Part shown: in pieces, positions 8,992 through 17,906 of the stretch
Layout of the letters: each line of letters opens with the position of its first letter
Numbering within the stretch: position 1 is the first letter of the stretch
Source of the DNA: Streptomyces sedi
GTDB taxonomy: Bacteria > Actinomycetota > Actinomycetes > Streptomycetales > Streptomycetaceae
DNA: 64,000 bases
NCBI RefSeq assembly: GCF_006335015.1
Contig: NZ_VDGT01000001.1
Coordinates: 186,001-250,000 of the forward strand
Reading direction: 5' to 3'
Position numbers and translations under genes: made by a program
Notes under the pieces: model-generated
Told to the model about the DNA's origin: nothing
The model's input: the letters and a program-made list of their open reading frames with translations, nothing else
Database searches by the model: none

Positions 8992-9379
8992 GAACGCTCC
9001 TCTCTCCGTGGCGACAGGGAGTAGAGAACGCCATGGAGATGGGAGAACCCGCAGAGTTACCTGAGAGAACCCTGGGAGCCCCCGAACGCGCCACCCTCAG
9101 CGGTCAGTTGCCGACCCTGAGTGGGGGTGGGGGGTGTGGGGGTGTGAGGGGTGGCACAGGTCGTTGGTCCTCTACGAGGGGTGTTCGTGGGTGGGTGGGG
9201 GTGGTTTCGGGGTGGGGTGCGGGGGGTGTGGGCGGGGTCGAAAGCCCCCCACGGTGGGGGTGTTTTCGCAGGTCAGGGCCTTGCGTGGGGGGTGGAGCGG
9301 CGTGCATGTTGGGGGTCGTCGCGCAGTCGGAAGCGGCGCTCGCACCGCACCATCTCCCCTCTTGCTTGGAGGCAGCTTC
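8992..9379 (+). promoter_or_regulatory. Divergent intergenic region with G-rich leader and hairpins
   Basis: 388 bases between the VTC operon and the transglycosylase gene. A hairpin at 9096-9121 pairs CTCAG/CTGAG and GGTC/GACC. From about 9121 to 9300 the + strand is packed with GGG to GGGGGG runs, a possible G-quadruplex region. At 9245-9260 CCCCCAC-G-GTGGGGG is followed by TGTTTT, which looks like an intrinsic terminator ahead of the coding region, i.e. possible attenuation of the + strand leader. I found no match to the ydaO-type c-di-AMP riboswitch often seen before Streptomyces cell-wall hydrolase genes. The ribosome binding site GGAGG is at 9368-9372. Confidence 0.4.
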
Positions 9380-10117
9380 ATGACCGCCAGCACCCACGGC
9401 ACCCACCGGACCATGACCCGTCCGGTCGTGATCGCCGGCCTCGTGACCGTCGGCGCCACGGCCCTGACGCTCCCCTTCGCCGCCACCGCCCACGCCGAGG
9501 ACACCCACGCGGGCGTGGTCGCCACCGCCGAGCAGACCACCTCCCCCACCGCCTACACCCCCACCACCGGCACTCTCGCCCCCGACAACGGCACCCCGGA
9601 CAGCGGGGCCCCGGAGGGCGACGCCCCGGCCAAGGAGCCCCAGGCCCCCGAGGAGCCCCAGGCGCCTGAGGCGGGTGTGACGGACGGGCGTGCGGACGGC
9701 TTCACCGCCGACACCGGCCGGGGCGAGGAGTACGGGGACGACGGCTCGCTGGTCGTGATCGACAAGGCCGAGCAGCCCAAGCCCGAACCCGCCACCGACG
9801 AGGACATCGAGGGCTGGATCAACGAGGCCCTGGAGATCATGGACGAGGAAGGCATCCCCGGCACCTACGAGGGCATCCACCGCAACCTGATGCGGGAGTC
9901 CGCCGGTGACCCCCTGACCATCAACCTCTGGGACACCAACGCCGAACAGGACATCCCCTCCAAGGGCCTGCTCCAGGTCATCGACCCCACCTTCGACCAG
10001 TACCACGTCGACGGCACCAGCAAGAACATCTACGACCCCGTCGCCAACATCACCGCCGCCGCCAACTACGCCGCCGACCGCTACGGCTCCATGGACAACG
10101 TCGACAGCGCCTACTGA
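9380..10117 (+). CDS. Secreted lytic transglycosylase (SLT domain)
   Basis: Cleaves peptidoglycan glycan strands. 245 residues: a signal peptide at about 1-38 ending ATAHAED, a Pro/Ala/Glu-rich linker to about residue 135, then a compact SLT domain. The probable catalytic glutamate is Glu173 in RNLMRESAGDP, followed by NLWDTNA, KGLLQVIDPTFDQYHV, YDPVANITAAANYAADRYGS, all typical of the family. The domain sits at the extreme C terminus. ATG 9380 follows GGAGG by seven bases. It stands alone, with a long structured leader upstream and a hairpin downstream. Confidence 0.9.
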   Translation: MTASTHGTHRTMTRPVVIAGLVTVGATALTLPFAATAHAEDTHAGVVATAEQTTSPTAYTPTTGTLAPDNGTPDSGAPEGDAPAKEPQAPEEPQAPEAGVTDGRADGFTADTGRGEEYGDDGSLVVIDKAEQPKPEPATDEDIEGWINEALEIMDEEGIPGTYEGIHRNLMRESAGDPLTINLWDTNAEQDIPSKGLLQVIDPTFDQYHVDGTSKNIYDPVANITAAANYAADRYGSMDNVDSAY

Positions 10118-10149
10118 CACAGGCGGCCGGTGAGGTCCGAGCGTCCCAG

Positions 10150-10184
10150 CCCGCCGCCGCTGAGGGTTGAGAGGTGGCGGCGGG
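10150..10184 (+). terminator. Hairpin after the transglycosylase gene
   Basis: CCCGCCGCC at 10150-10158 pairs perfectly with GGCGGCGGG at 10176-10184 across a 17-base loop. No T tract follows, as is usual for Streptomyces terminators. It lies 33 bases after the stop codon. Confidence 0.55.
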
Positions 10185-10312
10185 CCACGACGTTCCCTGC
10201 GACCCGGAAGGGCCGCGGGGAGGGTGTCTGCCCTGACAGCGGGAGGCTACCCCGGATTTTGCTCATCTGAGCATTTCTGTGATCAGACGTGGCGGGCGTC
10301 ACGGTGTTCCGC

Positions 10313-10660
10313 CGGGGGCGGGGGCGGGAGCGACCACCCACCTTGCCGGTGCGGCGTCGTTGTCGACTGCGTCCCGCCACGGATGCGGGCCGGCGGACGA
10401 CCACCCACCCGGACAGTGCGGCAGCGTCGTCGACTGCAGCCCGCCACCCAGCATTCGCGCAGTTCCCCGCGCCCCCAAGCCGCCCACCGGCGGTGAAGGG
10501 GCGCGGGGAACTGCGCGAGCAACCCACCACCGGGCCGCACCCGACAACCCCTAGAACCCGCAGCGCGAGCAAGCCACCACCGGGCCGCACCCGACAACCC
10601 ACCCGACCACGAAGCTCCGTAGTCGACCAACCCCCGCCACCCACCGCCGCCCGTTCGGCG
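10313..10660. repeat. Intergenic repeat block A (GGGGCGCGGGGAACTGCGC family)
   Basis: Fills the gap between two convergent genes. The 19-base core occurs reversed at 10457-10475 and forward at 10498-10516; with two more bases on each side the arms pair perfectly over 21 bp around a 22-base loop. Degenerate copies of the flanking modules (ACCACCGGGCCGCACCCGACAA; GAAGCTCCGTAGTCGACCAA) are tandemly arranged after it. The block opens with CTTGCCGG at 10342-10349, as in blocks B and D, but I see no matching CCGGCAAG at its right end. No coding potential is apparent. Confidence 0.85.
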
Positions 10661-10661
10661 T

Positions 10662-11858
10662 TCAGGGCATGTCCGCCAGGCGGCGGTCCGCGCGGTCGGG
10701 GGCGTAGAGGGATTCGACGACCATCGCCGCCGCGCCGGTCAGGCCGGCGCGTTCGCCGAGGCGGGACGTGACGACCTGGAGATACGCGGTCGTTCTGGGC
10801 ATCGCCCGCTGGTACAGCGACTCCCGCACGCCGGTGAGGAACGGCGGGCCGGCCAGGTCGCCGGCGATGACGAGGACGCCGGGGTTGAGCAGCGTGACCA
10901 CGGTCGCCAGCACCCCGCCGACCAGCCGCCCCGCGTCGCGCGCCAGGCGCAGCGCGTCCGGCTGGCCGACGGTGAGTTGCTCGCGCACGCCGGAACCGGA
11001 GGCGGTGGGGACGCCGGCCGCCGTGAGCTGTTCCGCGAGGGCGCGCCCGCTGGCCACGGCGGCGAGGCAGCCGTAGGAGCCGCAGCGGCAGAGCGCGTCG
11101 GGATGGTCGCCCAGCCGGATGTGGCCGATGTCACCGGCGGCGCCGTCGAAGCCCCGGTACATCTCGCCGTCGACGACCATCCCGGCGCCGATGCCGGTGG
11201 AGACCTTGAGCAACAGAAACGCCGAGCAGTCGGGGTAGCCCTCGCGCTGCTCGGCGTACGCCATGAGGTTGGCGTCGTTCTCCACCAGCACGGGTATCTC
11301 GGCGGCGCGCGCGCCGACCTGGGCGGTGAACGCGCGGCGCATGGTCTCGACGATCGGGTGGCGGTCCCAGCCCGGCATCATGGGCGGCTGCACCACCTGC
11401 CCCAGCCGCGCGTCCACGGGGCCCGGAACGGCGAGGCCGATGCCGCAGACCGCGTCGAGGGGGACGTCCGCCTTCTCCAGGAGCAACGCGAACCACTGGG
11501 CGAGCCGTTCGATGACCTCGTCGGGGCCCTGGTTGATCAGCAGCGCGCCCGAGTACTCGGCGAGCACGGTGCCGCCGAGGTCGAGCAGGGCGGCGCGGGC
11601 GTGGCGGGTCTCCAGGTCGGCGCAGAGGACGACGGCGTGCTGGGTGTCGAACCGGAGCCGTACGGCGGGCCGTCCGCCGGTGGGGGCCTCCACGGGGTCG
11701 CCGGCGCTCTCCCGGACCCAGCCGGCGCGGAAGAGCTGGTCGAGGCGTCCGCCGACGGTCGATCGGGAGAGCCCGGTGACGCGTTGCAGCTCTCCCCGCG
11801 TGGTCGCGCGGCCGGTACGGATCAGCCGCAGAAGGTGACCCGCGCTCGACTGGTTCAT
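10662..11858 (-). CDS. ROK-family transcriptional repressor
   Basis: 398 residues. An N-terminal winged helix-turn-helix (residues about 1-65, with TTRGELQRVTGLSRSTVGGRLDQLFRAG) precedes a ROK sugar-binding/kinase-like domain: ETRHARAALLDLGG, GIGLAVPGPVD, VENDANLMAYAEQ and LKVSTGIGAGMVVDG. The ROK zinc site is intact: Cys257, Cys259 and Cys264 in CRCGSYGC with a histidine near residue 246. I chose ATG 11858 (MNQSSAGH) because the family's helix-turn-helix begins there; an in-frame ATG 33 bases upstream is less likely. It diverges from the two glycosidase genes and probably represses them, with a sugar as inducer (inference). Confidence 0.92.
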   Translation of the reverse strand: MNQSSAGHLLRLIRTGRATTRGELQRVTGLSRSTVGGRLDQLFRAGWVRESAGDPVEAPTGGRPAVRLRFDTQHAVVLCADLETRHARAALLDLGGTVLAEYSGALLINQGPDEVIERLAQWFALLLEKADVPLDAVCGIGLAVPGPVDARLGQVVQPPMMPGWDRHPIVETMRRAFTAQVGARAAEIPVLVENDANLMAYAEQREGYPDCSAFLLLKVSTGIGAGMVVDGEMYRGFDGAAGDIGHIRLGDHPDALCRCGSYGCLAAVASGRALAEQLTAAGVPTASGSGVREQLTVGQPDALRLARDAGRLVGGVLATVVTLLNPGVLVIAGDLAGPPFLTGVRESLYQRAMPRTTAYLQVVTSRLGERAGLTGAAAMVVESLYAPDRADRRLADMP

Positions 11859-11906
11859 GCCCGCTGCCTTCCCCTGGGGCGGATCTCTCACCCCCGGAAG
11901 CTTGTG

Positions 11907-11951
11907 AAGTAGATATTACAGCGGTACTTTTGCGTGTTAAGTAGACGTAAC
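11907..11951. promoter_or_regulatory. Candidate ROK operator: two direct repeats
   Basis: AAGTAGATATTAC (11907-11919) and AAGTAGACGTAAC (11939-11951) match at 11 of 13 positions and start 32 bp apart, about three helical turns, in an AT-rich stretch between the divergent ROK and glycosidase genes. Position and repetition fit an operator for the ROK repressor; binding is not shown. Confidence 0.45.
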
Positions 11952-12025
11952 TCTACGGTACCTTCGACATAACACCGTGTGCCGTCGCGCCCCGGTCGCC
12001 GGCGCCACCGTCCATCGGAGATCAC

Positions 12026-13408
12026 GTGGATCGCGCTGACCAGTCCACCAGCCCGCACACAACCGCATACAACGGAGCGCGCCGCGTACTCACGGGGAAC
12101 TGGGTCGGCGCCTCCACCGTTCCCTCGCGTTCCCTCTATCCGCACCAGTGGAGTTGGGACTCCGCGTTCATCGCGATCGGGCTGCGGCACCTGTGGCCGC
12201 TGCGCGCGCAGCGGGAGTTGGAGACGCTGCTGGCGGCCCAGTGGGACGACGGGCGGGTGCCGCACATCGTCTTCAACCCCTCGGTGCCGCTGGCCGCGTA
12301 CTTCCCGAGCCCCGACTTCTGGCGCTCCTCGTCGGCCGGCACCGCGTGCGGCGCGCCGCGCGCCACCGAGACCTCGGGGCTGGTGCAGCCGCCGGTGCAC
12401 GCGCTGGCCGCGTGGCTGGTGCACCGGGCGGACCCGGTGTCCTCGCGGCAGCGGGGCTTTCTGCGGCGGATGTATCCGCGGCTGGTCGCCTGGCAGCGCT
12501 ATCTGACGGGCGCGCGCGACCTGGGGGGCCACGGGCTGGCGTCGATCGTGCACCCGTGGGAGTCGGGGATGGACAACAGCCCGTGCTGGGACCCGCCGTT
12601 GTCGCGGATCGAGCCGGTCGGCAGCGACACGTTCCACCGCGCCGACCTGGACCACGGCCGGGCCGACGACCGGCCGACCGACCTGGACTACGGCCGTTAC
12701 GTGCGGCTCGCGGAGAACTACCGGGACCACGGCTACCGGGACCACGACTGCGGGCATCCGTTCGCCGTCGAGGACCCGGGGGTCAACGCGCTGCTGGTGC
12801 TCTCGGAGTACGCGCTGGCCGAGATCGCGGGGGCGCTGGGGCGCGACCCGGCCGATCACCTGGTGCGCGTCGAGGAGTTGACCAACGCGCTGGTGAAGCG
12901 GCTGTGGGACGAGGAGTCCGGGCTCTTTCTGCCGTTCGACGTGATCGCGGGCGAGACGGTGCGGGAGCACAGCGCGGCGGGGTTGATCCCGCTGGTGCTG
13001 CCGGGTCTGCCGGAGCGCACGGCGCGCGCGCTGGTGCGCACGGCGCGCGGGCCGCGCTTCGGTCTTGGCGACACGACCCGGATGGTGCCGAGCTACGACC
13101 TGACCGGCCACGCGCACGACCCGTCGCGCTACTGGCGCGGCCCCGCCTGGTTCAACGTGAACTGGCTGGTGGAGCGCGGCCTGCGCCGCCACGGGGAGTT
13201 GTCGCTGGCCAACGGGCTGCGCGCCGAGCTGATCCACCTGGCGGCGCGCTCCCGCTACGCCGAGTACGTCGACCCGGTGTCGGGCGAGGCGCGCGGCACC
13301 CGGGACTTCAGCTGGACGGCGGCCGTCACCATCGACCTGCTGACCGGCGGCCCCTCGGCCGCCGCGCTGCCGGCCGAGGGGCGAAGGATCGCCGTCGCCG
13401 TGGACTGA
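12026..13408 (+). CDS. MGH1-like/GH63-like glycoside hydrolase
   Basis: 460 residues with the features of an (alpha/alpha)6-barrel glycosidase of the mannosylglycerate-hydrolase/GH63-like group: HQWSWDSAFIAIGL at about 39-52, TSGLVQPPVHALAAW, HPWESGMDNSPCWD, GVNALLVLSEYALAEI, YWRGPAWFNVNWLVERGL and TRDFSWTAAVTIDLL. The acidic residues in WDS, WESGMD and DFSW are the likely catalytic region. No signal peptide, so probably intracellular and acting on imported or stored oligosaccharide. GTG 12026 follows a CGGAG site by five bases. The exact substrate (glucosyl or mannosyl) cannot be read from sequence. Cotranscribed with the next glycosidase. Confidence 0.82.
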   Translation: MDRADQSTSPHTTAYNGARRVLTGNWVGASTVPSRSLYPHQWSWDSAFIAIGLRHLWPLRAQRELETLLAAQWDDGRVPHIVFNPSVPLAAYFPSPDFWRSSSAGTACGAPRATETSGLVQPPVHALAAWLVHRADPVSSRQRGFLRRMYPRLVAWQRYLTGARDLGGHGLASIVHPWESGMDNSPCWDPPLSRIEPVGSDTFHRADLDHGRADDRPTDLDYGRYVRLAENYRDHGYRDHDCGHPFAVEDPGVNALLVLSEYALAEIAGALGRDPADHLVRVEELTNALVKRLWDEESGLFLPFDVIAGETVREHSAAGLIPLVLPGLPERTARALVRTARGPRFGLGDTTRMVPSYDLTGHAHDPSRYWRGPAWFNVNWLVERGLRRHGELSLANGLRAELIHLAARSRYAEYVDPVSGEARGTRDFSWTAAVTIDLLTGGPSAAALPAEGRRIAVAVD

Positions 13409-13505
13409 CCCGCCGCTCGCGGGGCAGGCCGTTCTCATGGGTGCCCACCAACGCCCGCCCCTCCCGTCAACGCACTTGATGACCTCAAGGACCAAAGGAG
13501 TCGCG

Positions 13506-15446
13506 GTGATCCCGACGCACCACTGCCTGCTCGTCCGGGACGGCACGTTCGCAGCCGTGGGCGAGGGGGGTGACATCACCGGTGAGCGCGGGGTCGCCCC
13601 CGACGGTCTCTTCGCGCGCGACGCCCGGCACCTCAGCCGCTGGCAGCTGACCATCGACGGCGTGGCGCCGACGGTGCTGGTGGCGACGCCGACCGGGCCG
13701 ACCGGTGAGACGCCGGCGCGGGCGAGCGCCGTGCTCACCCAGCCGGCCGGCCGCTCGGACGTCCCCGGCATCACGCTCTTCCGGGAGCAGACCGTGGCGC
13801 AGGGCGAGCTGGTCGACGAGATCCGGGTCGAGGGGAACGGCGCGCGGCCGGTCTCCGTGCTGCTGGCGCTCACCGTGGACGCCGACTTCGCCGACCAGTT
13901 CGAGCTGCGCGACGACCACCGCTGGTACCAGAAGCCGCACGCGGTGCGCACCAGGAAGCGACGGCCGGACGGCGTCGAGTTCGGCTATCTGCGGCAGCAG
14001 TGGCACTCCCGTACGGTCGTCGCGGCCGACCCGGCGCCCGACGCCGTCGAGGAGACCGGCAGCGGCGCGCGCCGGCTGTGCTGGCGGATCGAGCTGCCGC
14101 CGCACGGCGGCACCACGCTGCGGCTGACGGTGACCGCGTTCCCGCACGGCGTGCCGGTGCCGCTGACGGCGCCGCCGCCCGTGCCGGCGGCGCCGGAGCC
14201 GGCCGCGTACGGCGGCGGCGAGTTGGGGCGCGCCTGCGCGCAGGGCGCGGCCGACCTGGAGGCGCTGCGGATGCCGGCGCTCGGCCCCGACGCGGAGCAG
14301 CTGCGGGTGCCGGCGGCGGGGGTGCCGTGGTTTCTGACGCTGCTGGGGCGGCACGCGTTGCTCACCTCGCTGCTGACCCTGGACAGCCACCCCGACATGG
14401 GCCGCGACACGCTGCTGGCGCTGGCGGCGACGCAGGCGGTGGACGCGGAGCCGGAGCGCATCGCGCAGCCGGGGAAGATCGTGCACGAGGTGCGGAACGG
14501 CGAGTTGGCGTACTTCCGGCAGGTGCCCTACGGCCGCTACTACGGCTCGGTGGACGCCACCCCCCTCTTCCTGCTGCTGCTCGGCGCGCACGCGGAGCGG
14601 ACCGGGGACGACAAGCTGGCGCACCGCCTGGAGCGCGCGGCGCGCGCGGCGGTCTCCTGGATGTTCGACCACGCGGGCCTGGGCGACCACGGCTATCTGC
14701 GCTACCGGGCCGACGAGGGCGGGCTGGCCAACCAGAGCTGGAAGGACTCCCCCGACGCGATCTGCTTCCCCGACGGCGAGCCGGCGCGCGGCACGATCGT
14801 GGCGGCTGCCCCGCAGGGATACGCCTACGCGGCGCTGGTCCGCACCGCCGAACTGGCCCGCGACGTCTGGGCCGACGCGGCGTGGGCCACGCGCCTGTCG
14901 GAGGCGGCGGAGGCGCTGCGGGAACGTTTCCTGCGCGACTTCTGGCTGCCCGAGGAGCGCTTCCCCGCGCTGGCCCTGGACGGCGAGGGCCGCCAGGTCG
15001 GAACGCTCGGCTCGGACGCGGGCCATCTGCTGTGGACGGGCGTGCTGGAGGGCGAACGGGCCGACGCGGTCGCCGAACGGCTGCTGTCCCCCGCGTTCTT
15101 CTCCGGCTGGGGCATCCGCACGGTGGCCGCCGGGCAGGACGCCTACCACCCGCTCGCCTACCACCGCGGCGCGGTCTGGCCGCACGACAGCGCGATCGCC
15201 GCGCTGGGCCTGGCCCGCGCCGGCCACCACGAGCGGGCCGCGACGCTGACCGACGGGCTGCTGGCGCTGGCCGCCGCGCACGGCTACCGGATGCCGGAGG
15301 TGATCACCGGCTACGGCCGCGAGGACCACCCGGTGCCGGTGCCCTACCCGCACGCCTGCTCGCCCCAGTCGTGGGCGGCTGCCGCCCCGTTGGCCCTCAG
15401 ACGCTGCCGCTCGGCCCGGCCGGACGCGACGGCAGAAGGTGACTGA
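13506..15446 (+). CDS. Glycogen debranching-type amylo-alpha-1,6-glucosidase
   Basis: 646 residues. The N-terminal beta-rich half (APDGLFARDARHLSRWQLTIDG and LLALTVDADFADQFELR) matches the glycogen-debranching N-terminal domain. The C-terminal (alpha/alpha)6 barrel shows DSHPDMGRDTLLALAATQ, GKIVHEVRNGELAYFRQVPYGRYYGSVDATP, NQSWKDSPDA and YHRGAVWPHDSAIAALGLARAG. Acid residues in these motifs are the expected active site. GTG 13506 was chosen because AAAGGAG ends at 13500; an in-frame ATG at 13479 lacks a comparable site. Likely partner of the preceding glycosidase under ROK control. Its last 50 bases overlap the end of the convergent DUF4291 gene. Confidence 0.88.
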   Translation: MIPTHHCLLVRDGTFAAVGEGGDITGERGVAPDGLFARDARHLSRWQLTIDGVAPTVLVATPTGPTGETPARASAVLTQPAGRSDVPGITLFREQTVAQGELVDEIRVEGNGARPVSVLLALTVDADFADQFELRDDHRWYQKPHAVRTRKRRPDGVEFGYLRQQWHSRTVVAADPAPDAVEETGSGARRLCWRIELPPHGGTTLRLTVTAFPHGVPVPLTAPPPVPAAPEPAAYGGGELGRACAQGAADLEALRMPALGPDAEQLRVPAAGVPWFLTLLGRHALLTSLLTLDSHPDMGRDTLLALAATQAVDAEPERIAQPGKIVHEVRNGELAYFRQVPYGRYYGSVDATPLFLLLLGAHAERTGDDKLAHRLERAARAAVSWMFDHAGLGDHGYLRYRADEGGLANQSWKDSPDAICFPDGEPARGTIVAAAPQGYAYAALVRTAELARDVWADAAWATRLSEAAEALRERFLRDFWLPEERFPALALDGEGRQVGTLGSDAGHLLWTGVLEGERADAVAERLLSPAFFSGWGIRTVAAGQDAYHPLAYHRGAVWPHDSAIAALGLARAGHHERAATLTDGLLALAAAHGYRMPEVITGYGREDHPVPVPYPHACSPQSWAAAAPLALRRCRSARPDATAEGD

Positions 15447-16026
15447 CGTCGGCCTCCGCGACCGGATAGGGGCGCTCGGGCGGCAGCAGCGCGGTGGCCC
15501 GGTCGAGTGCGCCGGCGCGCACGAGGGCGTGGATCTCGTGGGCGAGCGGGGTGACGTCGCGGATCGAGACGATCCACTCGTCGGCGTAGCGGCGCACCGC
15601 CTCGCCTGACAGGCCGAGTTGGAGCGAACGGTGACCCAACGGGCGCAGACGCAGGTCGCGTTCGGGGTCCCACTGCACGCGGGTGGGGGCGGCGCGGAGG
15701 GCTGCACGCCAGGTCTCGCGGTCGGGGTGGACGGCCGCGTCGTGGTGGGAGAGCGCGGCGTTCCGCAACGCCCAGCCCAGTCCCTCTCGGCTGATCTCGA
15801 CGGCGAGCACCGTCTCCTGCCCCGGCTTCTCGCCCCAGCCGCAGCGGTACATCATCCAGCGGAACGAGGGCTTGACCCAGGTCATCCGCTCCCGCTTCCA
15901 CGCGGCGGGGAACCTGCCGTCGCGGGCGGCCGGCAGGCCGATGTGCGGCCCGTACGCCTGGTAGACCGTGACGGTCTCGTCCGTGTACACCGCGCGGATC
16001 TCCCGCGCGGGAACGTTGTGCGCCAT
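15397..16026 (-). CDS. DUF4291 domain protein
   Basis: 209 residues covering the whole DUF4291 domain: REIRAVYTDETVTVYQAY, then WVKPSFRWMMYRCGWGEKPGQETVLAVEISREG, VQWDPERDLRL and RSLQLGLSGEAVRRYADEWIVSIRDVT. The family is widespread in bacteria and fungi and has no settled function. ATG 16026 follows GGGGAG. The gene is convergent with the debranching enzyme, and the two coding regions overlap by 50 bases at their 3' ends, which leaves no room for separate terminators. Repeat block B lies directly upstream. Confidence 0.88.
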   Translation of the reverse strand: MAHNVPAREIRAVYTDETVTVYQAYGPHIGLPAARDGRFPAAWKRERMTWVKPSFRWMMYRCGWGEKPGQETVLAVEISREGLGWALRNAALSHHDAAVHPDRETWRAALRAAPTRVQWDPERDLRLRPLGHRSLQLGLSGEAVRRYADEWIVSIRDVTPLAHEIHALVRAGALDRATALLPPERPYPVAEADVSHLLPSRPAGPSGSV

Positions 16027-16112
16027 CCGGCGATGCTCCCCGCGGCGGCCTGCGGCCGGCAACCGGGTTTGTCCCCACCGGCGGTGGAGGGAGCGCCGGG
16101 AACCACGCACCG

Positions 16113-16612
16113 GGCTCACGCCGACAACCCGCCTTGCCGGCGCGGCACCGTCGTCGTCTCACCCCCGCCACACATGCACCGCGCCGCCAAGCAGGCCGCC
16201 ACCTACCGCACGTGAACCCGCACCCGACCGACCACGCCCGCCCCCACCAGGGGCGCGGGGAACTGCGCGAACAACCCACCACCGGGCCGCAGACGACAAC
16301 CCACCCAGCCACCAAGCTCCATAGTCGACCAACCCCCGCCGCCCATGCACCGCGCCCCCAAGCAGGCCGCCACCTACCGAACGCGAACCCGCACCCAACC
16401 CACCACGCCAACCCACCCCAGGGGCGCGGGGAACTGCGCGAGCAACCCACCACCGGGCCGCACCCGACAACCCACCCAGCCACCAAGCTCCGTAGTCGAC
16501 CAACCCCCGCCACACAGCATTCGCGCAGTTCCCCGCGCCCCCAAACAGGCCGCCACCTACCGAAGCTGAACCCGCACCCGACAACCCACCCCGACCGGCA
16601 AGGTCGGTAGTC
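16113..16612. repeat. Intergenic repeat block B
   Basis: About 500 bases of the same family between dusB and DUF4291. The core is forward at 16250-16268 and 16421-16439 and reversed at 16523-16541; the last two form a 19-bp stem. The modules AACCCACCACCGGGCCGCA, CCAAGCTCCGTAGTCGACCA and AGGCCGCCACCTACCG recur two or three times. The block begins CTTGCCGG (16133-16140) and ends with its complement CCGGCAAG (16595-16602). No gene is visible inside; apparent long frames are repeat translations. Confidence 0.88.
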
Positions 16613-16622
16613 GCTCCCGTTA

Positions 16623-17759
16623 CTACCCCCCGGACGTGGACAGCTCCGCGTCCGCCGCGACCGCGGCATCCGCGTGGGGGTCGTCGAGCCAGCCGTCGGG
16701 GAGGGTGACGCGGTTGCGGCCTGAGGTGCGGCCCCGGGGGCCGTCCGCGCCGGCGGGCCACGGCTGGTCGAGGTCCAACTGGTCCAGCAGCGACGCGAGT
16801 TCGTCGAGCGAGCCGGCGACGGCCAACGCGCGCCGCAGGTCGGAGCCGACCGTGAAGCCCTTGGTGTACCACGCGACATGCTTGCGGAAGTCGATCACCC
16901 CGCGCGCCTCGTCCTCCTGCCACTCCCCCAACAGCCGCGCGTGCCGCAGCATCACGTCCGCCACCTCACGCAACGCCGGCCGCGCGTAAACCGGTTCACC
17001 GCCGGAGGCAAAGGCCGAGACCAGGTCCGCGAAGAGCCAGGGCCGGCCCAGGCAGCCGCGGCCGACCACGACGCCGTCGCAGCCGGTCTCCCGCACCATC
17101 CGCGCGGCGTCGGCCGCCGACCAGATGTCGCCGTTGCCCAGCACGGGGATCTCCGGCACGGCCTCCTTCAGCCGGGCGATCGCCGACCAGTCGGCCTCGC
17201 CGCCGTAGTGCTGGGCGGCGGTGCGGCCGTGCAGCGCGACGGCGGTGACGCCCTCGTCGACCGCGATGCGGCCGGCGTCGAGATACGTCAGGTGGTCGTC
17301 GTCGATGCCCTTGCGCATCTTGATGGTGACCGGCAGCCCGCCCGCGTTGCCGACGGCCGCGCGCAGGATCGCGCGCAGCAGCGGTCGCTTGTAGGGCAGC
17401 GCGGAGCCGCCGCCCTTGCGGGTCACCTTGGGAACGGGGCAGCCGAAGTTGAGGTCGATGTGGTCGGCCAGGTCCTCGTCGGCGATCATGCGCACGGCGC
17501 GGCCGACGGTCTCCGGGTCGACGCCGTAGAGCTGGAGGGAACGCGGCTTCTCCGCCGCGTCGAAGTGCACCAGCCGCATGGTCTTGGCGTTCCGCTCCAC
17601 CAGCGCCCTGGTGGTGATCATCTCGCTGACGAAGAGCCCGCGCCCGCCGGAGAACTCGCGGCACAGGGTGCGGAACGGCGCGTTGGTGATCCCCGCCATG
17701 GGCGCCAGCACCACGGGCGGGTCCACCGTGTGCGGGCCGATCTGCAACGGCTGGGACAT
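16623..17759 (-). CDS. dusB: tRNA-dihydrouridine synthase
   Basis: FMN enzyme that reduces uridine to dihydrouridine in tRNA D loops. 378 residues: TIM-barrel start PPVVLAPMAGITNAPFR, catalytic-loop region HIDLNFGCPVPKVTRKGGGSAL (the cysteine in NFGCP is the proton donor), then TIKMRKGIDDDH, AVALHGRTAAQHYGG, PVLGNGDIWSAADA and VVVGRGCLGRPWLF. The C-terminal helical domain (MLRHARLLGEWQEDEARGVIDFRKHVAWYTKGF) is of DusB type. Full length for the family. It ends ten bases from repeat block B. Confidence 0.94.
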   Translation of the reverse strand: MSQPLQIGPHTVDPPVVLAPMAGITNAPFRTLCREFSGGRGLFVSEMITTRALVERNAKTMRLVHFDAAEKPRSLQLYGVDPETVGRAVRMIADEDLADHIDLNFGCPVPKVTRKGGGSALPYKRPLLRAILRAAVGNAGGLPVTIKMRKGIDDDHLTYLDAGRIAVDEGVTAVALHGRTAAQHYGGEADWSAIARLKEAVPEIPVLGNGDIWSAADAARMVRETGCDGVVVGRGCLGRPWLFADLVSAFASGGEPVYARPALREVADVMLRHARLLGEWQEDEARGVIDFRKHVAWYTKGFTVGSDLRRALAVAGSLDELASLLDQLDLDQPWPAGADGPRGRTSGRNRVTLPDGWLDDPHADAAVAADAELSTSGG

Positions 17760-17906
17760 CGGGCGTTCCTCACGTTCCTCACTGCGGCGAAGGGGGCGGC
17801 GGCCTCGGGCCGTCTCCCATTGTGCGGCCCCCCGCGTCGAACGGCCGACGGCCGGGCCCCTGGGGAAGGGTCCCGGCCGTCGGCCTCGGGCATGCGCGGC
17901 GCGGGG

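Noticed and set aside
9100..9380. ydaO-type c-di-AMP riboswitch before the transglycosylase
   Set aside because: Looked for because such genes often carry one; the conserved helices and junction sequences are not visible.
9033..9383. A 116-codon frame before the transglycosylase gene
   Set aside because: Gly/Arg-rich product of a G-run region, no ribosome binding site and no conserved pattern.
16113..16612. CRISPR-like array
   Set aside because: Repeated units are in both orientations, with irregular spacing and repeated spacers; no cas genes are near. It is a dispersed hairpin repeat.
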